64,000 bases of DNA from Burkholderia sp. S171 (lineage in GTDB: Bacteria; Pseudomonadota; Gammaproteobacteria; Burkholderiales; Burkholderiaceae). A model generated the notes under the pieces. The model had not been told where the DNA came from. It made no database searches and saw only the letters and a program-made list of their open reading frames with translations. How positions within the stretch are numbered: position 1 is the first letter of the stretch; each line of letters opens with the position of its first letter. A program made the translations under genes and the position numbers. The stretch covers positions 497,632 to 561,631 of the forward strand of contig NZ_LMUF01000030.1 in the NCBI RefSeq assembly GCF_009766085.1. The letters run 5' to 3'. Below are positions 35,894 through 43,629 of the stretch, in pieces.

Positions 35894-37099
35894 ATGAAAA
35901 CCGAAATGTTTTCGTCGCTCAGGGTGATCCACGGCGTTGCAGTCCGCACTGCGCTGTCGGTCGCCGTGTCGGTGGCGCTCGCGACGTCTTTCGCGGCCGC
36001 ACCAGTCGACGCTTTTGCCAAGACCACGACCTCTAAATCCACCAAGAAACTGGCCAAGGGCGCAGTCACTGCGCCGCAGGCTAAAACCGTCAAATCGTCC
36101 AAAGTTGCTGCACGTTCCGCCAAGGCGGCGAAGGGTGTGAAAGTCACGCCCGTCGCTGCAGTGCAAGATGACGAGGCGCCGCGCGCCGCGCGCCGGCATC
36201 GCGTCAGTTACCGGATGGACGCGCGCGGCCGCCGCGCCGCCGTGCGTTCGGTAGCGTTCCAGCCGCGTCCGCCGACCGTCGGCCAGGCGTTCGGCCTGCA
36301 CGAAACGCCGGACAGCCTTGCGTTGCGCTCGAGCGTTGCGTACGTGGTGGATCAAAACACAGCAGAAACGCTCTTCGATAAAAACTCGCGCGCCGTGGTG
36401 CCTATCGCTTCAATCACGAAGTTGATGACGGCCATGGTGGTGCTCGATTCCAAGGCGCCGCTGACCGAAGACATCACGGTCACGGACGAAGATCGCGACT
36501 ACGAGAAATTCACGGGTTCGCGTCTTTCGGTCGGCTCTGAGCTTAACCGCGAAGACATGCTGCATATCGCGTTGATGGCGTCGGAAAATCGCGCGGCCGC
36601 GGCGCTGTCGCGTTATTACCCGAATGGGCGTCCTGGTTTTATCGCTGCAATGAACGCCAAAGCGAAGATGCTCGGCATGACCGACACGCACTTCGAGAAT
36701 TCGACCGGCTTGACGAGCCTGAACGTTTCCAGCGCCCGCGATCTCGTGAAAATGGTGAATGCGGCGTATCAATATCCGCTGATTCGCAAGTTCTCGACCG
36801 ATCGCAGCTACGACGTGTTTACCGGCAAGCGCAATATTGCCTACAACAGCACGAATGCGCTGATCCGCAATCCTAGCTGGGACATCGGCTTGCAGAAGAC
36901 CGGTTTCATCAACGAAGCTGGCGAATGCATGGTGATGCAGACGACCATTCATGGCCGTCCGGTCGTGATGGTCTTGCTGGATTCGTCAGGCAAGTATTCG
37001 CGTTTCGCCGACGCCGGCCGCTTGCGCGGTTTCCTCGAGAGCGAGACTGCTGGCGAGCCGCATATTACCAGCGCCGATGCAGGCGGCGGCGGTACCTGA
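35894..37099 (+). CDS. pbpG: D-alanyl-D-alanine endopeptidase (PBP7/8, S11 family)
   Basis: A 401-residue periplasmic serine peptidase that cuts D-Ala-mDAP cross-links in peptidoglycan. A signal peptide (hydrophobic ALSVAVSVALATSFAAAPVDAFA) is followed by a basic Lys/Ala-rich linker (about 45-115), possibly envelope-binding. The catalytic motifs are SITK (S173, K176), SEN (230-232) and KTG (335-337). E. coli PbpG is about 310 residues, so the extra length is the linker. ATG 35894 has only a weak upstream site; a GTG at 35819 or an ATG at 35906 are alternatives. Ends at a strong bidirectional terminator, convergent with the IclR gene. Confidence 0.9.
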   Translation: MKTEMFSSLRVIHGVAVRTALSVAVSVALATSFAAAPVDAFAKTTTSKSTKKLAKGAVTAPQAKTVKSSKVAARSAKAAKGVKVTPVAAVQDDEAPRAARRHRVSYRMDARGRRAAVRSVAFQPRPPTVGQAFGLHETPDSLALRSSVAYVVDQNTAETLFDKNSRAVVPIASITKLMTAMVVLDSKAPLTEDITVTDEDRDYEKFTGSRLSVGSELNREDMLHIALMASENRAAAALSRYYPNGRPGFIAAMNAKAKMLGMTDTHFENSTGLTSLNVSSARDLVKMVNAAYQYPLIRKFSTDRSYDVFTGKRNIAYNSTNALIRNPSWDIGLQKTGFINEAGECMVMQTTIHGRPVVMVLLDSSGKYSRFADAGRLRGFLESETAGEPHITSADAGGGGT

Positions 37100-37125
37100 A
37101 TCGCTTGAGTTTGAGTTTCCGCAAT

Positions 37126-37164
37126 AAAAAACCGGCCTTATCGTTCGATAAGGCCGGTTTTTTT
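37126..37164. terminator. Bidirectional terminator between pbpG and the IclR gene
   Basis: AACCGGCCTTATCG and CGATAAGGCCGGTT form a perfect 14-bp stem with TT at the tip; A-run before, seven T after. Serves the two convergent genes. Confidence 0.93.
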
Positions 37165-37209
37165 ATCGCTCACGAATGCTTCGAATCCTCCGTACTCACA
37201 CGGAAAATC

Positions 37210-38007
37210 TCAGCGCTGCTGCGAATCCGCACTGGCTTCCGGGCGATACCCAAGCGAGCGCGAAATCTCCAGCGCGGTGCCGCTCAGTTGATTCAGCCAT
37301 GAGTCCTGCAGCCGGTCCGCGGGCGCCGAAAGCGACAGGCCCGCGACGAGCCGCCCGGTGTCGTCATAAATCCCGGCGGCGATGCAGCGTACCCCCAGTT
37401 CCAGTTCCTCGTTATCGCGGGCGCATGCCTGACTGCGCACGAACGACAGTTCGCGCTCAAGCTTGCCGATATCCGTAATGCTGTTCTGCGTGTGGCCGGA
37501 GAGGCCGGTTCGTGTGGCGTACGCGCGCACGCGGGAAGATTCGTCGGCCGCGAGAAACAGTTTCCCCACCGACGTCAGGTGCAGCGGCGCACGGCCGCCA
37601 ATCGCTCGCACGACCTGCATGCCGGATCGTTCGGAATAAGCCCGTTCTATATAGACGATCTCATCGCCTTGACGTACCGAGAGGTTGACTGTCTGGCCTG
37701 TCTGCTTGTGCAATTCGCGCATGGGTGGCATGGCGGCTTCACGCACCGAGAGCCGCGCCTTGACCAGATTGCCGAGTTCAAGCAAGCGCATGCCAAGCCG
37801 ATACGTGCCGGGGTCCGATCGATCGACCAGACGGCACGTCACCATGTCATTCAAGATGCGATGCGCGGTGGACGGATGCAGCGACGTGCTCTGCGAGAGT
37901 TCTTTCAGGCTGACGGGGTCGGTGTGCGCGGCGAGCGCGTCGAGCAGGCGCATCATGCGCTCGATCACCTGTATGGACGTTCGGGATTCCGGGTTCGTAT
38001 CGCTCAT
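37210..38007 (-). CDS. IclR-family transcriptional regulator
   Basis: A 265-residue repressor-type protein. The winged helix (SIQVIERMMRLLDALAAHTD, then LKELSQSTSLHPSTAHRILN) is followed by the IclR effector domain with the signature ELELGVRCIAAGIYDDTGRL. Such proteins respond to carboxylate or aromatic metabolites; none is indicated by the neighbours. ATG 38007 is chosen because it opens the conserved domain; the frame extends to 38184 without family similarity. The leader is pyrimidine-rich (GATTTTCTCC) and has no ribosome site. The gene lies alone, downstream of the glycine-rich lipoprotein gene and its terminator. Confidence 0.9.
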   Translation of the reverse strand: MSDTNPESRTSIQVIERMMRLLDALAAHTDPVSLKELSQSTSLHPSTAHRILNDMVTCRLVDRSDPGTYRLGMRLLELGNLVKARLSVREAAMPPMRELHKQTGQTVNLSVRQGDEIVYIERAYSERSGMQVVRAIGGRAPLHLTSVGKLFLAADESSRVRAYATRTGLSGHTQNSITDIGKLERELSFVRSQACARDNEELELGVRCIAAGIYDDTGRLVAGLSLSAPADRLQDSWLNQLSGTALEISRSLGYRPEASADSQQR

Positions 38008-38123
38008 GGAGAAAATCAGTTGATACGTCAAACAGCGGAATAATGATTGTATCTCGTATTGTGAAAAGTGCGAAAGGCTCAGCGGCACGATCAGCGCCGC
38101 AAGGTCAGATTTTCTACAGACAA

Positions 38124-38162
38124 TAAAAAACCGCCCGAAACCTGAAAAGTTCGGACGGCTTT
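38124..38162 (-). terminator. Rho-independent terminator of the glycine-rich lipoprotein gene
   Basis: On the minus strand AGCCGTCCGAA and TTCGGGCGG pair (one mismatch), followed by TTTTTTATT. It lies 27 bases after the stop codon at 38190. Confidence 0.82.
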
Positions 38163-38189
38163 GCATGCAAGGTAGGCGGGGCAAAGGCC

Positions 38190-38762
38190 CTAGTGGTTAT
38201 GCTCGGGTTGTTGCGCCGGCTGTTTGCCCCAGAGCGATCGGCCGACATTCGGCGGGGATCCGCGCGATTGCTGCGCCTGCGGGGCGGGCGCTGGCGCAGG
38301 CCGACCCGGATTGCCCGCCTGTTGCTGCGGCGGCCTGCCCCCTTGCGGACCACCTGCCTGCGGGCCGCCATGGCCGCCCCGATCCCCGCCACCATTGCCT
38401 CCTTGGTTGCCGCGATTGCCGCCCCGGTCCCCACCCCGGTCGCCCCAGCCACCCGGGGGTGGCGGGCGTCCATAACCCGAACCGTCGTTCCGATAGCGCG
38501 GGCCGGGGCCACCGTAATATCCACCGCCGCCGCCGATTATTACGCCGGACTCAACAACGGGTCCGCCATAGCCTGGCGCGCCGTAGCCATAACCGGCTTC
38601 ATAGCCCGGAGGGGGCGCCGCGTAGCCGGCGGGATAAGCGGGATAGCCGCCACCGGTTGCGTAACCGGTTGCATAAGCGGGCGTGCCGTCCGGGTAGACG
38701 GCGCAGCCGGTGACCATGGCGGTCGAAGCGAGGATCAGGCCCGTAAGTGCGAGTTTCATCAT
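38190..38762 (-). CDS. Glycine/proline-rich lipoprotein, function unknown
   Basis: A 190-residue protein with a lipoprotein signal peptide (MMKLALTGLILASTAMVTGC, acylated Cys20). The mature part is low complexity: Tyr/Gly/Pro-rich (GYATGGGYPAYPAGY), then Gly/Arg/Asp-rich (WGDRGGDRGGNRGNQGG) and Gln/Pro-rich at the C-terminus. No catalytic domain is visible. The repeats make it likely disordered and exposed in the envelope. Two adjacent ATG codons (38762, 38759) could start it; the leader TTCCTCCTC has no ribosome site. Frame extends to 38900 but without a signal peptide at the proper place. Related proteins are often annotated only as hypothetical. Confidence 0.7.
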   Translation of the reverse strand: MMKLALTGLILASTAMVTGCAVYPDGTPAYATGYATGGGYPAYPAGYAAPPPGYEAGYGYGAPGYGGPVVESGVIIGGGGGYYGGPGPRYRNDGSGYGRPPPPGGWGDRGGDRGGNRGNQGGNGGGDRGGHGGPQAGGPQGGRPPQQQAGNPGRPAPAPAPQAQQSRGSPPNVGRSLWGKQPAQQPEHNH

Positions 38763-38980
38763 GAGGAGGAAGGCATTCCTTAAACTAATTACCGTATCTG
38801 ACAGTTTCGCGGAGAGGATGTCGCAAGAAGTTTGTAAAGTTTTATCTCCGCGGTAACAGAGTGAAAGGGGCAGGAATCGCTCATGAGCCAGCAAACACAA
38901 CGCTGATAGGTCATACGCTGTTGACAGGGCTGCAACAATGCTTTGTCCTGAGGCATCTTTATCGGACTAGGACTAACCCT

Positions 38981-38986
38981 TAAAAT
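38981..38986 (+). promoter_or_regulatory. Candidate -10 for the small secreted protein
   Basis: TAAAAT (five of six) 61 bases before the ATG at 39042. No good -35 is seen. Confidence 0.35.
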
Positions 38987-38992
38987 CAAAGT

Positions 38993-39023
38993 GTCCGGAA
39001 GTGGGCCCGTCAGCCCACAGGAC
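38993..39023 (+). other. Structured leader before the small secreted protein
   Basis: GTCC and GGAC close over GTGGGC-CCGTCA-GCCCAC, forming a bulged stem in the leader. It ends about 19 bases before the start codon. Confidence 0.5.
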
Positions 39024-39041
39024 CTGAGAAGGGGTTTGAAA

Positions 39042-39284
39042 ATGAAAAAGACAATATCGACCTACTGGCCCATTGCCATGCTCGTGCCGCTCGCGCTCGC
39101 TGGATACTGTCATGCGATCCACCCGGTTGCCGGGACTGCAGCACCCCATCAGCCAACCGCTGCGCGCGTCAGCGCGGAATTCGCGCGCGCGATTTCGCTG
39201 GGATTTGTCGAGTCCGATAACACCGGCGACGGATATGGTCCGGCTAACGGGACATCGGCTACGGCTGTTTCGCAGACGTTCTGA
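39042..39284 (+). CDS. Small secreted protein, function unknown
   Basis: An 80-residue protein that I do not recognise. It has a basic start (MKKTIST), a hydrophobic stretch (IAMLVPLALAGYCHA) and probable cleavage after CHA near 26, so it is likely periplasmic or secreted. The mature part (about 54 residues) is polar with Ala, Thr, Gly and ends ATAVSQTF; no motif is seen. The ATG has AAGGGG at good distance, better than most genes here, which supports translation. It stands alone between the divergent glycine-rich lipoprotein gene and the phosphatase gene. Confidence 0.6.
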   Translation: MKKTISTYWPIAMLVPLALAGYCHAIHPVAGTAAPHQPTAARVSAEFARAISLGFVESDNTGDGYGPANGTSATAVSQTF

Positions 39285-39346
39285 ACGCGGCCAATCGGTA
39301 GGGCTGCGATGGTGGGGCCGTTCGGGCGCGCAAACGCGGTCCTTTG

Positions 39347-39352
39347 TATAAT
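39347..39352 (+). promoter_or_regulatory. -10 element of the phosphatase gene
   Basis: A perfect TATAAT, 99 bases before the ATG at 39451. No consensus -35 at 17 bp. Confidence 0.45.
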
Positions 39353-39370
39353 TCGGGCCTGCTTCGCGTG

Positions 39371-39401
39371 AGCTCGTCTGGCCGGGATGGCCAGGCGAGC
39401 T
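39371..39401 (+). other. Stable hairpin in the phosphatase leader
   Basis: AGCTCGTCTGGCC and GGCCAGGCGAGCT form a 13-bp stem with one wobble pair and a GGGAT loop. No T-run follows, so it is a leader structure, not a terminator. Confidence 0.55.
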
Positions 39402-39450
39402 GCGAGTCGCGCACAAGTTCGCGCTCAAGCCAAACGATGCCTGGAATCGG

Positions 39451-39933
39451 ATGAACTCTATCGCTGTCTGTTTCGTGTGCCTTGGCAATATCTGCCGTTC
39501 GCCGAGCGCCGAAGCGGTGATGCTGCATCAGGTGGGCCGGGCAAGGCTATCTGACAAGATCGTGGTGGATTCCGCCGGCACCGGCGATTGGCATATCGGC
39601 CAGCCACCCGACGAACGCGCCCAGCGCGCGGCCAAAAAGCGTGGTTATGACTTATCGCCCCTGCGTGGCCGGCAGGTCAGCCGCGAAGATTTCGCACGGT
39701 TCGATCTGCTTATCGCGATGGACGACGCCAACGCCGCCGCGCTGAACGAAGTGTGTCCGTCGGAGTATCGCGACAAGATCCGGTTGCTGATGGAGTTCGC
39801 AACCCGTGACGACAGCCGCGTGGTGGTCGACCCGTATTTTGGCGGCGACGAAGGCTTCGAGCGCGTGCTCGATCAGTGCGAGGATGCCTGCGAAGGCTTG
39901 CTGAGAGCGCTTCGCGCGCAGTTGGTGAGCTGA
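39451..39933 (+). CDS. Low-molecular-weight protein-tyrosine-phosphatase family
   Basis: A 160-residue cytoplasmic phosphatase. The P-loop CLGNICRSPSAEAVM holds Cys10 and Arg16 (CX5R), and the general acid Asp lies in VVDPYFGGDEGFE. Length matches Wzb/YfkJ-type enzymes. In exopolysaccharide loci it dephosphorylates the tyrosine autokinase; here no capsule genes are near, and it precedes the iscR regulon by 151 bp, so its target is unknown. The same placement before iscR occurs in other Burkholderia, which suggests it is a conserved core gene. A TATAAT at 39347 and a stable leader hairpin lie upstream. Confidence 0.9.
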   Translation: MNSIAVCFVCLGNICRSPSAEAVMLHQVGRARLSDKIVVDSAGTGDWHIGQPPDERAQRAAKKRGYDLSPLRGRQVSREDFARFDLLIAMDDANAAALNEVCPSEYRDKIRLLMEFATRDDSRVVVDPYFGGDEGFERVLDQCEDACEGLLRALRAQLVS

Positions 39934-40003
39934 TGCGAGGCCATCGGAAGCGAGTTTCATTCGGCGCAATATTCTCAGCAAATTCCTAAGAAAATGGCCG
40001 TAG

Positions 40004-40028
40004 ATACTTGACTAAATCCGTAGGCTAT
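40004..40028 (+). promoter_or_regulatory. IscR type 1 binding site, upstream
   Basis: The 25 bases ATACTTGACTAA...GGCTAT match the type 1 IscR consensus at about 23 of 25 positions. It overlaps a TTGACT -35 (40009-40014); TATACT (40030-40035) would be the -10 with 15 bp spacing. Fits repression of the isc operon by [2Fe-2S]-IscR. Confidence 0.8.
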
Positions 40029-40030
40029 TT

Positions 40031-40055
40031 ATACTTGACCAAAATCATCCAGTAT
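40031..40055 (+). promoter_or_regulatory. IscR type 1 binding site, downstream
   Basis: ATACTTGACC...CAGTAT fits about 21 of 25 consensus positions and begins 2 bases after the first site, so two IscR dimers could sit in tandem over the promoter. Confidence 0.7.
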
Positions 40056-40084
40056 TAGCCGTAGCCCCCGGTAGCTTACAAATT

Positions 40085-40612
40085 ATGAGACTCACCACGA
40101 AAGGCCGTTTCGCCGTCACGGCGATGATCGACCTGGCTTTACGCCAGGAGCAGGGCCCGGTGACGCTGGCAGGAATCAGCCAGCGCCAGCATATCTCGTT
40201 GTCTTATCTCGAACAGTTGTTCGGCAAGTTGCGCCGGCACGAGATTGTCGAGTCGGTGCGCGGTCCGGGCGGTGGATACAATCTGGCGCGCCGTGCCGAG
40301 AACGTCACGGTCGCGGACATCATTATTGCGGTGGACGAGCCTATCGACGCCACGCAATGCGGTGGCAAAGGTGCTTGCGAAGGCACCAAGCAGCACGACG
40401 GCCACTGCATGACCCACGAACTCTGGTCCACGCTCAATCAGAAGATGGTTGAGTATCTCGACTCGGTCTCGCTGAAAGATCTCGTTGACCAGCAGCGCGC
40501 ACGCGAAGGATCACCCGCGGTATTGCGTGACCGGCGTGCCGAATCGGCGGGCGTGGAACCCGTGCGCGTGGCGCCCAAAGGACCGAATTCCGTTTTCAAC
40601 CTGGCCGGCTGA
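40085..40612 (+). CDS. iscR: Iron-sulfur cluster assembly regulator IscR
   Basis: A 175-residue Rrf2-family repressor. The N-terminal winged helix (MRLTTKGRFAVTAMIDLALR, LSYLEQLFGKLRRHEIVESV, RGPGGGYNLAR) is typical. The [2Fe-2S] ligands Cys92, Cys98, Cys108 and nearby His104/His107 are all present, so it can sense cluster supply and repress its operon through the two sites just upstream. The C-terminal tail (after 140) is extended compared with E. coli IscR and poorly conserved. First gene of the isc cluster; iscS follows after 88 bp. Confidence 0.96.
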   Translation: MRLTTKGRFAVTAMIDLALRQEQGPVTLAGISQRQHISLSYLEQLFGKLRRHEIVESVRGPGGGYNLARRAENVTVADIIIAVDEPIDATQCGGKGACEGTKQHDGHCMTHELWSTLNQKMVEYLDSVSLKDLVDQQRAREGSPAVLRDRRAESAGVEPVRVAPKGPNSVFNLAG

Positions 40613-40700
40613 CGGCTGCCGCGTTTATTCGAGCCTTTATTCGAAAATGCGGCCGTCTCGCCTTGAACGAGCCAATTGAGTTAAATCCCCGGAGCAACTG

Positions 40701-41924
40701 ATGAACAACGACATTCCCCATCTGCCCATTTACATGGACTACAGCGCGACGACCCCGGTTGATCCGCGCGTGGTGGACAAGATGATTCCGTATCTGCGCG
40801 AGCAGTTTGGCAATCCGGCATCGCGTAGTCACCAATACGGCTGGGATGCGGAGCGGGCGGTCGAGGAAGCGCGCGAGAACGTTGCGAAGCTGGTCAATTG
40901 CGACCCGCGCGAGATCATCTGGACGTCGGGCGCCACCGAATCGGACAACCTCGCCATCAAGGGCGCGGCGCATTTTTATAAGAGCAAGGGCAAGCACATC
41001 ATTACGGTGAAGACCGAGCACAAGGCTGTGCTCGATACCTGCCGTGAACTCGAACGCGAAGGTTTTGAAGTCACGTACCTCGATGTGAAGGACGACGGTT
41101 TGCTCGACCTGGACAAGCTTCAGGCAGCCATCCGTCCGGACACCATCCTGGTTTCCGTGATGAGCGTGAACAACGAGATCGGCGTGATCCAGGACGTGGC
41201 TGCGATCGGTGAGATCACGCGTGCCAAGGGCATCATATTCCACGTCGATGCAGCGCAAGCGACCGGCAAGATCGAGATCGATCTGCAAAAACAGAAGGTC
41301 GATTTGATGTCGTTTTCGGCGCACAAGACGTACGGCCCGAAGGGTATCGGCGCGTTGTTCGTGCGTCGCAAGCCGCGTATCCGCATTGAAGCGCAAATGC
41401 ACGGCGGCGGTCATGAGCGCGGCATGCGTTCGGGCACGCTGGCCACGCATCAGATCGTCGGCATGGGCGAGGCGTTCCGGATCGCCCGTGAAGAAATGGC
41501 AACGGAAAACGAGCGCGTGCGCATGTTGCGCGACCGTTTGCTGAACGGCTTGAAGGAGATGGAAGAGGTGTATGTGAACGGCGACATGGACACCCGTGTG
41601 CCGCATAACCTCAACATCAGCTTCAACTTTGTTGAAGGCGAATCGCTGATCATGGCGGTGAAGGACGTGGCGGTATCGTCTGGTTCGGCATGTACGTCGG
41701 CCTCGCTGGAACCGTCTTATGTGCTGCGGGCGCTTGGCCGCAACGACGAACTCGCGCACAGCTCGATCCGTTTTACGGTCGGCCGTTTCACGACCGAGCA
41801 GGACGTCGATTACGTGATCAACTTGCTCAAGGGCAAGATTCAGAAATTGCGCGATCTGTCGCCGCTTTGGGAAATGCATAAGGACGGTATCGACATTTCG
41901 TCGATCCAGTGGGCTGCGCATTAA
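40701..41924 (+). CDS. iscS: Cysteine desulfurase IscS
   Basis: A 407-residue PLP enzyme that takes sulfur from cysteine and delivers it as persulfide to IscU and other acceptors. The PLP-binding Lys209 lies in [12 protein letters not shown] and the catalytic Cys331 in the mobile loop [15 protein letters not shown]. Length and the N-terminal [16 protein letters not shown] match E. coli IscS, group I. The ribosome site GGAG precedes the ATG by seven bases. It sits between iscR and iscU in the operon. Confidence 0.98.
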   Translation: MNNDIPHLPIYMDYSATTPVDPRVVDKMIPYLREQFGNPASRSHQYGWDAERAVEEARENVAKLVNCDPREIIWTSGATESDNLAIKGAAHFYKSKGKHIITVKTEHKAVLDTCRELEREGFEVTYLDVKDDGLLDLDKLQAAIRPDTILVSVMSVNNEIGVIQDVAAIGEITRAKGIIFHVDAAQATGKIEIDLQKQKVDLMSFSAHKTYGPKGIGALFVRRKPRIRIEAQMHGGGHERGMRSGTLATHQIVGMGEAFRIAREEMATENERVRMLRDRLLNGLKEMEEVYVNGDMDTRVPHNLNISFNFVEGESLIMAVKDVAVSSGSACTSASLEPSYVLRALGRNDELAHSSIRFTVGRFTTEQDVDYVINLLKGKIQKLRDLSPLWEMHKDGIDISSIQWAAH

Positions 41925-42017
41925 GCGCCTGGCTGGCCGCTTTGATGGCGGCTCATTTGCGCTCACGTTAGAACACACACGCGAACGCACACGCATACGA
42001 ATTCAAGGAGTTTGATC

Positions 42018-42446
42018 ATGGCTTATAGCGACAAGGTTCTGGACCACTACGAAAACCCGCGCAACGTCGGCTCGTTCGGTAAAGACGATGACACCGTCGG
42101 CACCGGCATGGTCGGTGCGCCGGCATGCGGCGACGTGATGAAGCTGCAGATCCGCGTGGGCGCGGATGGTGTGATCGAAGATGCGAAGTTCAAGACGTAT
42201 GGCTGCGGTTCGGCTATTGCTTCCAGCTCGCTCGTGACCGAGTGGGTGAAGGGCAAGACGCTGGATCAGGCGCTGAGCATCAAGAACACGCATATCGCTG
42301 AAGAACTGGCGCTGCCGCCGGTGAAGATCCACTGTTCGATCCTGGCCGAAGACGCAATCAAGGCTGCCGTTGCCGATTACAAGCAACGTCATGGCGCGAG
42401 CACGGCAGAAGCTGCTCCGGTTGAAGCGAAGCAGCACGCGGCTTAA
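42018..42446 (+). CDS. iscU: Fe-S cluster scaffold IscU
   Basis: A 142-residue scaffold on which [2Fe-2S] clusters are built. The three cluster Cys are at 37 (APACGDVM), 63 (YGCGSA) and 106 (IHCSILAED), with the conserved His105, and the HscA-recognition motif LPPVK at 99-103. ATG 42018 with AAGGAG upstream is the start; a TTG 6 bases earlier is not used. A C-terminal tail (HGASTAEAAPVEAKQHAA) extends past E. coli IscU. Next gene iscA lies 175 bp on. Confidence 0.97.
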   Translation: MAYSDKVLDHYENPRNVGSFGKDDDTVGTGMVGAPACGDVMKLQIRVGADGVIEDAKFKTYGCGSAIASSSLVTEWVKGKTLDQALSIKNTHIAEELALPPVKIHCSILAEDAIKAAVADYKQRHGASTAEAAPVEAKQHAA

Positions 42447-42621
42447 GCGGTAGATAAGCGGCAATCAAGTTTCGGGAAGGGCGCTTGGATAATGAGTTGG
42501 TCGAGCAGTTAGCTGATCAGTTGACTTCTTCAGGCGCTCTGGTTTTCGATTCAAAGCAAGGCTGCAGCGTAGCGGTCGGAGAAGCGATTGACTCCGGACG
42601 AGCGGCTGCTGATGAGAGACT

Positions 42622-42945
42622 ATGGCAATCACGTTGACGGACAAAGCAGCACAACACGTGCAGAAGTACCTGGTTCGGCGCGGCAAGGGCGTTGGCCTGC
42701 GCGTCGGCGTGCGCACAACCGGCTGCTCGGGCCTCGCTTACAAGCTCGAGTATGTGGACGAACTCGCGCCGGAAGACAAGGTGTTCGAGTCGTCCGGCGT
42801 GAAGATCATTGTCGATCCGAAGAGCCTTGCTTATATCGACGGCACGGAACTGGATTTCGCGCGCGAAGGGCTGAATGAAGGGTTCAAGTTCAACAACCCA
42901 AACGTGAAAGACGAGTGCGGTTGCGGCGAATCGTTTCGCGTATAG
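42622..42945 (+). CDS. iscA: Iron-sulfur assembly A-type protein IscA
   Basis: A 107-residue A-type carrier. The three ligands Cys35 (TTGCSGLAY), Cys99 and Cys101 (ECGCGESF) match the family exactly. It passes clusters from IscU to targets. The start ATG at 42622 follows GATGAGAGACT. A strong terminator at 42963 follows before hscB, yet the genes are in the same order as in other isc operons. Confidence 0.96.
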   Translation: MAITLTDKAAQHVQKYLVRRGKGVGLRVGVRTTGCSGLAYKLEYVDELAPEDKVFESSGVKIIVDPKSLAYIDGTELDFAREGLNEGFKFNNPNVKDECGCGESFRV

Positions 42946-42962
42946 CGCGGCGCAAGAACAGC

Positions 42963-42992
42963 AAAGAGGCGGCGCGTGCCGCCTTTTTCTTT
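42963..42992 (+). terminator. Terminator between iscA and hscB
   Basis: GGCGGC-GCGT-GCCGCC followed by TTTTTCTTT. A 6-bp GC stem with a good T-tract, so transcription from iscR may partly end here. Confidence 0.75.
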
Positions 42993-43044
42993 AGTGCCGC
43001 GGGTTTAGAAGTTTCTCTCATTTCTGCTTCCGCTCAAGTTCACT

Positions 43045-43569
43045 ATGGCAACGCTCAACGACAGTCACTTCGATCTGTTCGACCTCCCGCCGACTTATGC
43101 CATCGATGCAAAAACGCTCGATGACGCGTACCGGACGGTGCAGGCACAGGTTCATCCCGATCGTTTTGCGGCCGCTGGCGATGCGCAAAAACGCGTCGCC
43201 ATGCAGTGGGCCACGCGCGCCAACGAGGCGTATCAGACGCTGCGCGATCCGCTGAAACGGGCGACCTACATGTTGTCGCTGCGCGGCGTGCATGCCGATG
43301 CAGAGAACAACACCGCGATGGAACCGGCCTTCCTGATGCAGCAAATGGAATGGCGCGAAAACATAGAGGACGCGGCGGACGCTAAAAACCTCGGCGCACT
43401 CGAAGACTTGCTCCGTGAGTTGCGCGATCAGGAACGCATCCGCTTCGAGAAACTGGCGGCGCTGATTGACAGCCACTCGGACCAGGCAGCGAGCGAAGCC
43501 GTGCGCCAGCTGATGTTTATTGAACGCGTGGCGAGCGAGATCGGCGTGCAGATCGAGAAGCTCGACTGA
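43045..43569 (+). CDS. hscB: Fe-S assembly co-chaperone HscB
   Basis: A 174-residue J-protein that brings IscU to HscA. The J domain has the HPD motif in [12 protein letters not shown] near residue 36, and the C-terminal helical bundle ([30 protein letters not shown]) binds IscU. Length matches E. coli HscB (171). hscA starts 60 bp after its stop. The ATG at 43045 follows a short CACT leader. Confidence 0.95.
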   Translation: MATLNDSHFDLFDLPPTYAIDAKTLDDAYRTVQAQVHPDRFAAAGDAQKRVAMQWATRANEAYQTLRDPLKRATYMLSLRGVHADAENNTAMEPAFLMQQMEWRENIEDAADAKNLGALEDLLRELRDQERIRFEKLAALIDSHSDQAASEAVRQLMFIERVASEIGVQIEKLD

Positions 43570-43629
43570 GTTTGACCAGTTCCGTGTTCCAGACAAAACC
43601 AGACGACACCAACCCCCAATAGATCAACG

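Noticed and set aside
40596..41996. Minus-strand frame of 466 codons opposite iscS
   Set aside because: Antisense to complete iscS; Arg/His/Asp-biased without motifs.
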